Source: Prauserella cavernicola
Lineage (GTDB): Bacteria; Actinomycetota; Actinomycetes; Mycobacteriales; Pseudonocardiaceae
Length of the DNA stretch: 64,000 bases
NCBI RefSeq assembly: GCF_016595675.1
Contig: NZ_JAENJH010000002.1
Location: 1-64,000 of the forward strand
Reading direction: 5' to 3'
Below the pieces are notes generated by a model. The model was not told where the DNA came from and searched no databases. It saw nothing but the letters and a program-made list of their open reading frames with translations. The translations under genes and the position numbers were made by a program. How positions within the stretch are numbered: the stretch's first letter is position 1; every line of letters begins with the position of its first letter. This document shows positions 25,753 to 34,590 of the stretch, in pieces.

Positions 25753-26700
25753 ATGACACAGTGCCTGAAGGCGCGCCAGAAGGCACGCCCGAAGCCGCGC
25801 CAGGGGCCGTTGACGCGGCGACGGTCGAGGACACTCGCCGCTCTGGGCGCGGTACTGCTGCTCACCGCGTCGTGCGCGGCAGGCGGCAGGGAGGGCACCG
25901 CGATCCCCGACGGCGACGCGGCCGCCGAGTACGTCACCGCCAAGTTCTCGACGACGCTCGAGCGGCTCGACGAGGACCTCTCCGCCAACGAGCCGCGGCA
26001 GAGCACCCACCGGTCGTACACCCGGATCGACGACAAGAAGTCCGACAACACGGTCACCGCGATCCAGGTCGGCAGCCCGCCGTCGCGCCTGTTCAAGAAC
26101 CACTCCAACCGCGACTCCGCCGACTACCGGGACTACTACCACCCGGCGGGCAGCGACGTGGAGTACACGCTGCTCGGCCCCGTGTACGCCGATCTCGCGC
26201 CGACCACCTGGGTGTCGATTCCCTACGACAACGCCGGCTACGGCGTGTGCTTCTGGGGTGGCTACACCGCGGTGTGCCGGATGCTCAGCACCGTCCAGTC
26301 CTCGCTCGAGAACGGCAACGCCGCCAAACAGGCGAAGAGCCTGCGGGACGGCAGCGTCGAACTCACCGCGGAGGTCACGCTGCGCGACTTCCTCGAGGAG
26401 CGGGTGGTGATCCTGCCCGACTGGGCGCTGGAGCCGATCAGCGAAGAGATGCGCGACGAAGTCATCGAGACCCGCATCAAGCTGGACCCGGAGGGCAGGC
26501 TCAAGGAGATCGAGATGAACGGCCTGATCTCCGGGGGCGGGCACGAGATCGAGATCAAGGAGCACTACCAGGTGCTGGAGCCGCCGACCGAGGAGTCGCT
26601 GCCCACGATCCCACCGGACGACCAGGTGACCGCGCTGAAGACCGACGCGCAGGTCGACGAGTTCTACGACCGGATGAACGAGATCACCAGCGGCGGCTGA
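25753..26700 (+). CDS. Putative lipoprotein next to the ESX-4 locus
   Basis: A 315-residue protein with a long basic N-region, a hydrophobic core and the lipobox LLTASC, so it is probably lipid-anchored outside the membrane. The mature part is acidic and polar, with a short cysteine pair (GVCFWGGYTAVC) and no family I recognise. ATG 25753 is used; an in-frame ATG at 25708 would only lengthen the basic region. It is followed after 44 bases by the DUF4333-type membrane protein on the same strand, suggesting a two-gene operon of surface proteins beside the secretion genes. Confidence 0.8.
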   Translation: MTQCLKARQKARPKPRQGPLTRRRSRTLAALGAVLLLTASCAAGGREGTAIPDGDAAAEYVTAKFSTTLERLDEDLSANEPRQSTHRSYTRIDDKKSDNTVTAIQVGSPPSRLFKNHSNRDSADYRDYYHPAGSDVEYTLLGPVYADLAPTTWVSIPYDNAGYGVCFWGGYTAVCRMLSTVQSSLENGNAAKQAKSLRDGSVELTAEVTLRDFLEERVVILPDWALEPISEEMRDEVIETRIKLDPEGRLKEIEMNGLISGGGHEIEIKEHYQVLEPPTEESLPTIPPDDQVTALKTDAQVDEFYDRMNEITSGG

Positions 26701-26744
26701 GCACCGATCCGGTCCGCAGCTCACCAGCGCACGAGGGGAACCCG

Positions 26745-27302
26745 ATGACACAGCCACCCGGCCAGCCGCAGGGCTGGTGGCAGCCGCAGACGCCAGGCCA
26801 CGGCTACCCGGCGCCGGGCCAGCAGCAGTACCCGGGCCAGCAGCAGCCTCAGCAACATCAGTACCCGCAGCAACCTCAGCAACACCAGCAGGCTCAGCAA
26901 CCGCAGCAGCCAGGCAACTTCGGCGGCAACTTCCAGTCGCAGTACGGCGGGCTCGGCGCGTTCGGTGGCGAGCCGCCCGCCAAACCGAAACGATCCAAGA
27001 AGCCCCTCGTGATCGGGCTCGTCGTCGTTGTCGTGCTCGGCGGCGGCGCGGCGGCGGCCTGGTTCGGCGGGCTCTTCCGCGGCGACGTCCTGCAGCAGCA
27101 GTCGCTACAGGACAACGTGGCCACCGTGCTGCGCGACAGCTACGGCGAGCACGACGTCTCCGGCGTCGAATGCCCTGCCGACCAGAAGATCCAGACCGGC
27201 AACACCTTCGAGTGCTCGGTCCAGGTGGCCGGAAAGCGCAAGGCCGTCGCGATCCGCGTTCTCAACGACAAGCCGGAGTACGAGGTCGGCGCTCCGAAGT
27301 AG
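26745..27302 (+). CDS. DUF4333-type membrane protein
   Basis: A 185-residue protein in three parts: a Gln/Pro/Gly/Tyr-rich cytoplasmic segment (about 1-80, many QQP repeats), one transmembrane helix (about 86-107, LVIGLVVVVVLGGGAAAAWF) and an extracellular domain with GVECPADQKIQTGNTFECSV, the two-cysteine signature of DUF4333. GAGGGGA precedes the ATG. DUF4333 proteins are common actinobacterial surface proteins of unknown role. It is convergent with esxA and shares the hairpin at 27315-27351. Confidence 0.85.
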   Translation: MTQPPGQPQGWWQPQTPGHGYPAPGQQQYPGQQQPQQHQYPQQPQQHQQAQQPQQPGNFGGNFQSQYGGLGAFGGEPPAKPKRSKKPLVIGLVVVVVLGGGAAAAWFGGLFRGDVLQQQSLQDNVATVLRDSYGEHDVSGVECPADQKIQTGNTFECSVQVAGKRKAVAIRVLNDKPEYEVGAPK

Positions 27303-27314
27303 ACAGACAAAAAA

Positions 27315-27351
27315 CGAACCGGGCCCGGCCGATTCGGCCGGGCCCGGTTCG
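27315..27351. terminator. Bidirectional terminator between the DUF4333 gene and esxA
   Basis: A 17-base perfect stem (27315-27331 with 27335-27351, CGAACCGGGCCCGGCCG) and loop ATT. The A-rich ACAAAAAAC just left of it gives a U-tract for the minus-strand esx transcript. Confidence 0.88.
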
Positions 27352-27362
27352 TCACTGCTGGA

Positions 27363-27650
27363 TCAGAACATCCCCTGGATGCCCTTGTCCGTCGACTGGT
27401 AGCCGTCGGCGATCTGCGGCAGCGCGGTGGCGATCTGCGCGAGAACCTGCTTCAGCTCGTCGAGCGACTGGTTCCACTCGTTCTGGACCTGGTTCCACGC
27501 GTCCATGGCGTCACCGGACCAGCTGTCGACCAGCGGGGCGAGACGGGACTTGAGGTCCTCGAACAGCGCGTCGAGCTCGCCGCCGGTCTTGTTGCAGTCG
27601 TCAGCCGCGGTGTGGATGGTGGCGTAATCAACAACGATGCCGTTGGGCAT
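27363..27650 (-). CDS. WXG100 protein, EsxA/EsxT-like
   Basis: A 95-residue helix-turn-helix protein with the WXG motif at 44-46 (DSWSGDAMDAWN) and YQSTD (84-88), which fits the YxxxD/E export signal. WXG100 proteins are secreted by ESX systems as dimers. The second WXG100 gene lies 54 bases upstream, so the two should form a heterodimer, matching the esxT/esxU pair of ESX-4 (Rv3444c/Rv3445c). Which of the two is the EsxT orthologue cannot be decided from sequence alone. Confidence 0.93.
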   Translation of the reverse strand: MPNGIVVDYATIHTAADDCNKTGGELDALFEDLKSRLAPLVDSWSGDAMDAWNQVQNEWNQSLDELKQVLAQIATALPQIADGYQSTDKGIQGMF

Positions 27651-27704
27651 TGGTGCCTCCGTTGAGTAGTAAGTCTGGGAAGTCGAAAGGGCCGGTCAGC
27701 GGGC

Positions 27705-28022
27705 TCAGAGGCCGCCGAGCGCGTTGCCGATGTTGCCGATGGCGGAGTTCTGCTCCTCTTCCGCCTGCTGGTACTTCACACCGGACTGCTGGAGCAGCTC
27801 ACCGATGTTGGCCAGCGCCTCGTTCAGCTTCCGAGTCTTCTCGTCGAAAGACGCCATCACGTTGTTGAACGCCTTGGCCGCCTCGCCCTGCCAGCCGGCC
27901 TGCGTGGCCTCGATGTTGCTGCGGAGCGTGTTGAGGTTCTGGTCCATCGACCCCTTGATCTGGTCGACGTCCTGGTAAGCCTGCTGGAACTGTTCCGGTG
28001 TCCCGGTAAAGCCGCCTGCCAT
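27705..28022 (-). CDS. WXG100 protein, EsxB/EsxU-like
   Basis: 105 residues, helical, with WQG at 44-46 (EATQAGWQGEAAKAF) and YQQAE at 84-88 in the C-terminal tail, the position of the export signal in CFP-10-like proteins. AAGGGGGT lies about 9 bases before the ATG. It leads the two-gene esx operon, downstream of the T7SS-associated Hsp70-like gene on the same strand but with a 321-base gap that probably carries its own promoter. Confidence 0.93.
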   Translation of the reverse strand: MAGGFTGTPEQFQQAYQDVDQIKGSMDQNLNTLRSNIEATQAGWQGEAAKAFNNVMASFDEKTRKLNEALANIGELLQQSGVKYQQAEEEQNSAIGNIGNALGGL

Positions 28023-28343
28023 CTGAGATGACCCCCTTCGTTCGTGGTTCGCCGGTACTGCGTTGTGTTCGTACTGGCTCTACGACGAAGACATTGCCAT
28101 GTTCGGTTCCACGTTGTCGCGGTATGTGCGCAAGTAGTTGCTAGCGTGAATGCTCCACTTCGGAACCAGAGTGGAACCGCGAGGTGAACATCCACCCCGA
28201 GCTGCGCATCTGTCGCCCGAAAAGCCTTGCACCCCAACAGTTTTCGCACTGTGCCGATACGGCATGGATAGTCACTCGCGCATTCGCTTGCGCTAATTCG
28301 GGCGACACATTGTTCACTCGTGCGAAGTAGCGGCGAAAGTCGC
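28023..28343. promoter_or_regulatory. Intergenic region upstream of the esx pair
   Basis: No gene is seen in these 321 bases, which are less GC-rich than the surroundings. An 11-base inverted repeat TGTCGCCCGAA / TTCGGGCGACA sits at 28211-28221 and 28297-28307, with the imperfect palindrome GCGCATTCGCTTGCGC between them. It probably holds the esx promoter and a regulator site; no clear -10/-35 pair could be assigned. Confidence 0.4.
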
Positions 28344-30224
28344 TCAGTTGGTGATCTCGAGGGTGCTGACGATCTGCTCGCACGCGGTGAGCACACGCTG
28401 CGGGTTGTCCGCCTCCTGGCAGCCGATGCTGACCTGTGCGGTCCCCTGGGCCACGACGTACCAGTTGACCGTGGCCGCGGGCTTGGTCTCCACATAGTGG
28501 ATGGTGTCCTTGCCCGCGTACTGGTGATGGTCCTGGAAACCGCTGTATCGCTCGGGGTCGCCGCCCGAGGCGTCGCGCAGCACACCGGCCAGCCGGTCGC
28601 GCTCGGCGCCACCGTCGTAGGACAGCACGAACTCCTGCACCACCACGAGGTCGTCCTTGTCCTGCGCGTCGCCCGGCTTCACGATCACCTGCCGGTCGGC
28701 GACGTTGTCCCCGGTCTGGGTCCAGCCCTCCGGCGCGACGAACTGGTACGAGTACTGCGCGAACGTGCGGCCCTGCGGCGGCTCCTCGCCGCCGGAGAGC
28801 GTGGCCACCAACACCGTCGCCACGACGGCCACCAGCACCAGCGCGCCGCCCACCAGCCACGGCAACCGCGTGCGCGCGGGCCGCGCCTGCGGTTCGGGAG
28901 CGGGAGGCGGGGTGAGGGCAGGCTGCCCCCTCGGCGGCGACGGCCTGCCCGGCGCGTTCGCGACGGGAGGGCGCGGCATCCGCGGCGCTCCCTGAGCAGG
29001 ACGGGCAGGACCGCCGAAGCCCGGGGCCGTGACGACCTTGGTGCGCTGCTCGGACGCGGGCCCGCGCGGCATGGGTTGTGCTCCTGGCAGGGCGCCCGTG
29101 CGGTCGGGGATGACCTGGACCGCCCGCAGCGCTCCCCTTGCCACGACCGTCTCCGGCTGGTCGAGGGTGGTCGGAACCACCCCGGTGCGCTCGTGCACGA
29201 GCCGCGACACCATCGGGATCCGGCTCGACCCTCCGACCAGGAAGATCGCCGTGAGCTGCTTGGGCCGCAGCCCCGCGGACTCGATCGTGGCACTCGTGAG
29301 CTCGACGGCCCTGCCCAGCGGAGCGGCCACGAGCCGCTCGAGGTCCTCACGCGTCACGTGCGCGTCCGCGAACGGCGGCGGCATCGGCACGTCGGTGTAG
29401 GCGTGCCTGGACAACGTCTCCTTGGCGCCCCTGATGTCCTGGCGCAGCACTCGCCGTCGCCGCCGGTCGACGAGCTCTCTGCCCTGGACCAGCTGTTCCC
29501 ACGCCTTCGGGTCGGCCGAGGACACCAGCGAACCGACGTGCTCCAGCAGCGACTGGTCGATGTCGGCGCCACCGAAGCTCGGGTCGCCGCGCGTGGCCAG
29601 CACCTCGAACCCGCCACGCCGGTCGCCCTGCGGCGCCCTGCGCACCACGCTGACGTCGATCGTGCCGCCGCCCAGGTCCAGCACCGCGAGCGAGTCGCCA
29701 GGCTTGCCGCTGAACTCCACCGTGCGCTCCTGGTTGACCGGAGCAGGCGTGAACGTCGCCGCGTGGAACACCGCCGCGGCGACGGGCTCGGGCACCAGCG
29801 CGACCTCGCGGGCCAGCCGTCCGGCGGCCTGCCGCAACAGCCGGGTGCGCACCGCGCCCCAGTCCGCGGGATGGGTGAGCACGAGCAGGTTCACCTCGGC
29901 CCCGCCCGCGAGCCTGCGCGCCTCGGCGACCGCACGGGCCAGCACCGCGTGGACCACGTCGGTCACCAGCAGCACCGAGTCGCCGAGCAGCAGCTCACCC
30001 TCGTCGATCCGGCGCTTGGGGTTGGGCTCGAACCGCGACGGATCGACGGCGGCCTGACGCTCGGCCTCCTGGCCGACGAACAGGGTTCCGTCCTGCGCGG
30101 CGTACACCGCCGACGACATCAGCGGCTGGCCGTCGACCACGACGACCTGAGGTTCACGACCGTTCACCGAAGCGACGACACAGGTGCTCGATGTACCGAA
30201 GTCCACCGCCACCCGAAAGGTCAC
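28344..30224 (-). CDS. T7SS-associated membrane protein with N-terminal Hsp70-like ATPase domain (Rv3446c family)
   Basis: A 626-residue protein. Residues 1-360 form an actin-like Hsp70 nucleotide-binding domain (VAVDFGTSSTCV, VLDLGGGTIDVSVVR, FLVGGSSRIP). A Pro-rich linker (about 385-450) leads to one transmembrane helix (about 454-477), then a 149-residue external domain of the type VII secretion-associated Rv3446c family (YQFVAPEGW, GDPERYSGFQ, two late cysteines). The Hsp70 substrate-binding domain is absent. GTG 30224 has GGGAG upstream. It lies between eccC and the esx genes, as Rv3446c does in ESX-4. The ATPase domain may couple nucleotide state to secretion; the role is unproven. Confidence 0.9.
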   Translation of the reverse strand: MTFRVAVDFGTSSTCVVASVNGREPQVVVVDGQPLMSSAVYAAQDGTLFVGQEAERQAAVDPSRFEPNPKRRIDEGELLLGDSVLLVTDVVHAVLARAVAEARRLAGGAEVNLLVLTHPADWGAVRTRLLRQAAGRLAREVALVPEPVAAAVFHAATFTPAPVNQERTVEFSGKPGDSLAVLDLGGGTIDVSVVRRAPQGDRRGGFEVLATRGDPSFGGADIDQSLLEHVGSLVSSADPKAWEQLVQGRELVDRRRRRVLRQDIRGAKETLSRHAYTDVPMPPPFADAHVTREDLERLVAAPLGRAVELTSATIESAGLRPKQLTAIFLVGGSSRIPMVSRLVHERTGVVPTTLDQPETVVARGALRAVQVIPDRTGALPGAQPMPRGPASEQRTKVVTAPGFGGPARPAQGAPRMPRPPVANAPGRPSPPRGQPALTPPPAPEPQARPARTRLPWLVGGALVLVAVVATVLVATLSGGEEPPQGRTFAQYSYQFVAPEGWTQTGDNVADRQVIVKPGDAQDKDDLVVVQEFVLSYDGGAERDRLAGVLRDASGGDPERYSGFQDHHQYAGKDTIHYVETKPAATVNWYVVAQGTAQVSIGCQEADNPQRVLTACEQIVSTLEITN

Positions 30225-30297
30225 CAGCCGCTCCCGCCAGTCGCCGACACTACGGGCGCCACTCTGTCAGACCGACCCGAGTGGCGCCGCCGCAGTG

Positions 30298-33200
30298 TCA
30301 TTCCGGATTTATCCAGGAGATCTGCATCAGCTGCTTGCCGACCTTGCGGCTGACGAAGACACCCCGGCCCGGCGGCATCTGGCTCGGTTTGACGTTGCCG
30401 AGCAGCTGACCCTCGTCCTTGGACCCGTTCATCACGATGCCCGGCATCGCCAGCTCCTTGAGCTTGCCGACGATCGGGTCCATACCGCTGCGCGCCGCAC
30501 CACCGGTGCGCCGGGCGACGATCATGTGCAGACCGACGTCCTTGGCCTGCGCCAGGTACTCCGAGAGCGGGCGCAGCGGGTTGTTCGAGGACGTGGCGAC
30601 CAGGTCGTAGTCGTCGACGACGACGAACAGCTCGGGACCGGTCCACCACGACCGATCCTTCAGCTGCTGCGGCGTGACGTCGGGTCCGGGCAGGCGCTTG
30701 GCCATCGACCCGGCGATCTCCTTGACCATGCCGTCGAGCTGGTTGCCCGAGACCGCGTAGCCGAGCAGCTGGTCGCCCTCGACATAACCGAGCATGGTGC
30801 GCCGGTAGTCGACGAGGATGATGACCGCTTCCTTCTTGGTGTAGCGGTCGGTGATGCCCCTGACGATCTGCCGCAGCAGGTTCGTCTTGCCCGACTCGCC
30901 GTCGGCGTAGGCGAGGAAGTGCGGATCGGCGTTGAAGTCGAGGTAGACCGGGGCCAGCTCGTCCTCGTTGACACCGATCGGGATGAGCTTCGAGTCGCGG
31001 CGCTTGTCCTGCAGGAGCAGTTCGTCGTACTCGAAGTGCTCGGGCAGCAGGCGGACCTGCGGCGCGAGCCTGCCCGTCCACGCGGACCTGATCTTGGCCA
31101 CGGCGTCGCTGACGCCCGCACCCATGTCCTGGTCGTCACTGGAGCCGTCGATCCGCGGCAGCCCGCCGAGCAGGTGCAGCTTGTCCCTCGTGAGCCCTCG
31201 GCCCGGACGTCCCGCGGGGACGTTGACCGCGACGCGCCGGTCGATGTCCGACTCGCTCGGGTCACCGAGCCGCAGCTCGAACCGCGTGCCGAGCATGTCC
31301 TTGATGGCGGGCCGAATGTCGGCCCACCGGTTGGACGAGATCACCACGTGGATGCCGTAGGTGAGGCCCTGCACGGCGAGCTTGGTGATCTGCGGTTCCA
31401 GCTCGTCGAAGTCGTCGCGCAGCGCGCGCCAGCCGTCCACGATCAGGAACGCGTCACCGAACGGGTCCTGCTCGGCCGTGATGTCGCCGCGGCGCTTGCG
31501 GTTGCGGAAGTCGTTGATCGAGTCGACGTTCAGCGAGCCGAAGCGGGCTTCCCGCTCGTTGACGAGCGTGGTGAGCTCGGCGACGATCCGGCGGGCCTTG
31601 TCCGGTTCCCTTCGCGCGACGGCGACACCGCCGACGTGGGGCAGGCCGGCGAGCCCGGCCAGGGTGCCACCACCGAGGTCGATGCAGTAGAACTGCGCCT
31701 CCTCGGGCGTGTGCGTGAGCGCCATCGACATGATCAGCGTCCGCAGCATGGTCGACTTGCCCGACTGCGGGCCGCCGACGATCACACCGTGACCCGAGGC
31801 GCCGGAGAAGTCAGCCCACAGCGGGTCTCGCCGCTGCTCGTACGGCCGGTCCACGATGCCCAGCGGCACCTGCAGCCTGCCGTTGCCGAAGAACCCGACC
31901 GGGGACAGTCCCCTGTCGTCGGTGGGGTTGAGGTTCGGCAGCAGGGTGTCGAGCGAGTTCGGTTCCTTCAGCGGCGGCAGCCACACCTCGTGCGCGGGCG
32001 GGCCCTGGCCGATCAGCCGCGAGATGATGACGTCGAGCTCGCTGGGCTCGACGGCCTCTTCCGACTCCGGTTTCTTCGGCTGCTCGACGACCTCGGGTTC
32101 GGGCTCCGGTTCCGGTTCCCTCGGCAACTCCACGAAGTCTGGCACGAACAGCTGCGGCCGCTTGTCGGCGCGCACCACCTTCGCGCCAGGCGCGGCTGCC
32201 TTGATCCCGGCAGGCCGGTACGGACCGGACACATAGGACGCCTTGAACCGCACAAGCGTGGAGGTGTCGTACTTGAGGTAGCCACCACCGGGAACGGACG
32301 GCAGCTCGAACGCGTCGGGCACGCCGATCGCGGCGCGGGACTCCGCGGCCGAGAACGTCTTCAGACCGATCCGGTACGACAGGTGCGAGTCCAGACCACG
32401 CAGCTTGCCCTCCTCCAGTCGCTGGGAGGCGAGCAGCATGTGCATCTGCAGCGAACGACCGAGGCGGCCGATCGCGACGAACAGGTCGATGAAGTCCGGC
32501 TTCGCCGACAGCAGCTCGGAGAACTCGTCGACGACGATGAACAGCGCGGGCAGCGGGTCGAGGTCGGCGCCGTTCTCGCGCGCCTTCTCGTACTCCCACA
32601 CGTTCTTGAAGTTGCCGCCGTTCTTGAGCGCCTCCTGCCGCCGGTTCATCTCACCGGCCAGCGCGTCCTTCATACGGTCGACCAGCGTGACCTCGTCGGC
32701 GAGGTTGGTGATGACCGCGGAGACGTGCGGGGACTTGTCCAGTCCCATGAACGTCGCACCACCCTTGAAGTCGACGAGCACGAAGTTGAGCGTCGTCGAC
32801 GAGTGGGTGGCGAGCATGCCGAGCACGAGCGTGCGCAGGAACTCGGACTTACCGGAACCGGTCGCGCCGATGCACAGGCCGTGCGGGCCCATGCCCTCCA
32901 TCGCGGCTTCCTTGATGTCCAGCTCGACGGGCTGGCCGTACTCGCCGACGCCGAACGGGACGCGGTAGCGGTCGCGAACGGGCCTCGGGCGCCAGGCCTG
33001 CTGAACGTCGAAGGTCATCGGGTCGCCGGGAATGCCGAGCAGCTCCAGCAGCGACGGGTTGGACAGCAGCGGCTGCTCCTCGCTGTCCTCGGCGGCGGCG
33101 GAGCCCATCCGGTACGGCGAGAGCTTGCGGGACAACGCCTCCGCCTCGACGAGGCTCAATGTGTCGGGACGTCCGAACCACTCGACCCCGCCGGCGCTGC

Positions 33201-34317
33201 GCGCACCGAGGCGGTCCTCCTCGACCACCAGGCGCAGACCACGGCGGGCCGCGAGGTTCCCGACCGAGTCGGACAGGTCGATGATCGTGACGCCGACCAG
33301 ACCCTCCTCGAGCAGGATCTGCTCCTCGCCGGTGACGTCGGCGTCGTCGATGATGAGCACGACGTGCGGCTGGTCCGGCGGCGGCGTGGCGTTGCGGGAG
33401 AACCGCTGGCGCTCACGCAGCTCCTCGTCGAGCCACTGCTCGATCTGGGAGAGCGAGCCGGCCATCATGCGCATCTGGCCGATGCCGTCGGACAGGGTCG
33501 GGTGCTGGGCGTGGGGCAGCCACTTGGCCCACTCCCACTCCTCCTTCGCCCTGCCCGCGGTGGCGACGCCGATCAGCACGTCGTCGGGGCTGTGGAAGGC
33601 CACGAGCTGGGCGAGCATCGCCCTGGTCAGGCCGCGCGTGAGCTGCTTGTCGCCCTGCATGCCGACGGCCGCGAAGCCGCGCAGGGTGATCTGGGTCGGC
33701 AGGTCGGGCACGATCGAGTGGGCGCGCACGAATCTGCGCAGCGCCAGCGTGGCGATCGGCTCGAGCTCGTCGACGGGTCCGGTCTGCGGCGGCACCAGGC
33801 GGGTCGCCAGCCGGTGCGAGCTGCGGCCGACGCGCAGGTGCAGGAAGTCCTGGTCGCTCTGCCTGCGCTCCCACATGCGGCGGGTCGAGGCCATCGACCA
33901 CAGCGTCTGTGGGTCCGGGTGCACCCACTCCAGCGAGGCGCGCTGGTCGACCATCGCCTCGCGGGCCCTGTCGCGCATCTGACCGAGGTAGCGCAGGTAG
34001 TCCTTGCGGTCCTCGTTCATCTCGGCCTTCTTCTGCTGGCCACCGCGACCGCCGCCCGCGAACATGCCGACCATCGACATCATCATCATCAGCGGCATCA
34101 TCAGGAAGAACGGGCTGCGTCCTGCCGCCCCGCCGGACGTGAACATGAAGGCGACCATGCCCAGCATGGCGACGACCATGACGACGGGAAGGATCTTCAT
34201 GAGGATGTTGCCGGGAATGGTCCTGGGGACCTCGGGCGGCGGCTCCAGGTGGACCTCGCCACCCGGCGGCCGCGGAGCAGCAAGCCGTGGCGACCGCTTG
34301 AACTGCAGCGTGCTCAC
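30298..34317 (-). CDS. eccC: ESX/type VII secretion FtsK/SpoIIIE ATPase EccC (single-chain, ESX-4 type)
   Basis: The motor of the secretion system, 1339 residues in one chain (ESX-1 splits it in two). It has two N-terminal membrane helices (about 39-62 and 70-86) and three FtsK-like ATPase domains with Walker A motifs GATGSGKS (about 484), GGPQSGKS (about 848) and DGESGKTN (about 1139). Walker B is VVDEF in domain 1 but VDGW in domain 2, lacking the catalytic glutamate. A Pro-Glu spacer (EPEPEPEPE) separates domains 1 and 2. GTG 34317 has AAGAGGGG upstream. It is divergent from eccD and leads the eccC/Hsp70-like minus-strand group. Confidence 0.97.
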   Translation of the reverse strand: MSTLQFKRSPRLAAPRPPGGEVHLEPPPEVPRTIPGNILMKILPVVMVVAMLGMVAFMFTSGGAAGRSPFFLMMPLMMMMSMVGMFAGGGRGGQQKKAEMNEDRKDYLRYLGQMRDRAREAMVDQRASLEWVHPDPQTLWSMASTRRMWERRQSDQDFLHLRVGRSSHRLATRLVPPQTGPVDELEPIATLALRRFVRAHSIVPDLPTQITLRGFAAVGMQGDKQLTRGLTRAMLAQLVAFHSPDDVLIGVATAGRAKEEWEWAKWLPHAQHPTLSDGIGQMRMMAGSLSQIEQWLDEELRERQRFSRNATPPPDQPHVVLIIDDADVTGEEQILLEEGLVGVTIIDLSDSVGNLAARRGLRLVVEEDRLGARSAGGVEWFGRPDTLSLVEAEALSRKLSPYRMGSAAAEDSEEQPLLSNPSLLELLGIPGDPMTFDVQQAWRPRPVRDRYRVPFGVGEYGQPVELDIKEAAMEGMGPHGLCIGATGSGKSEFLRTLVLGMLATHSSTTLNFVLVDFKGGATFMGLDKSPHVSAVITNLADEVTLVDRMKDALAGEMNRRQEALKNGGNFKNVWEYEKARENGADLDPLPALFIVVDEFSELLSAKPDFIDLFVAIGRLGRSLQMHMLLASQRLEEGKLRGLDSHLSYRIGLKTFSAAESRAAIGVPDAFELPSVPGGGYLKYDTSTLVRFKASYVSGPYRPAGIKAAAPGAKVVRADKRPQLFVPDFVELPREPEPEPEPEVVEQPKKPESEEAVEPSELDVIISRLIGQGPPAHEVWLPPLKEPNSLDTLLPNLNPTDDRGLSPVGFFGNGRLQVPLGIVDRPYEQRRDPLWADFSGASGHGVIVGGPQSGKSTMLRTLIMSMALTHTPEEAQFYCIDLGGGTLAGLAGLPHVGGVAVARREPDKARRIVAELTTLVNEREARFGSLNVDSINDFRNRKRRGDITAEQDPFGDAFLIVDGWRALRDDFDELEPQITKLAVQGLTYGIHVVISSNRWADIRPAIKDMLGTRFELRLGDPSESDIDRRVAVNVPAGRPGRGLTRDKLHLLGGLPRIDGSSDDQDMGAGVSDAVAKIRSAWTGRLAPQVRLLPEHFEYDELLLQDKRRDSKLIPIGVNEDELAPVYLDFNADPHFLAYADGESGKTNLLRQIVRGITDRYTKKEAVIILVDYRRTMLGYVEGDQLLGYAVSGNQLDGMVKEIAGSMAKRLPGPDVTPQQLKDRSWWTGPELFVVVDDYDLVATSSNNPLRPLSEYLAQAKDVGLHMIVARRTGGAARSGMDPIVGKLKELAMPGIVMNGSKDEGQLLGNVKPSQMPPGRGVFVSRKVGKQLMQISWINPE

Positions 34318-34590
34318 CGAAAGACCCCTCTTCAACTCGGCGACGACAGGCCCGTGAGGTGCCAGGCCGAGCCCACACGGTAGCGAACACGAAGCTGCTC
34401 GCGGGCGCAGACCGCCCGAGTAGGCACATTCACCTGAAGTGACCCCACGCTTGACCCAGGTGCGCTAATACTAGGGCTGCATGACCACTCCGTGGGGCCG
34501 GTTTGCCTGACCCGATGGCCCTTCGGCGGGTATTTTCCGCGAGGCGGTATAAGTACCGTGCAGCGATATCTCCAGGTAGGGGGCAAAGAC

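Noticed and set aside
30184-34383. A 1399-codon plus-strand open frame opposite eccC
   Set aside because: High-GC codon bias leaves antisense frames open; the translation is Arg/His/Gly-rich with no domain, and eccC on the other strand is unambiguous.
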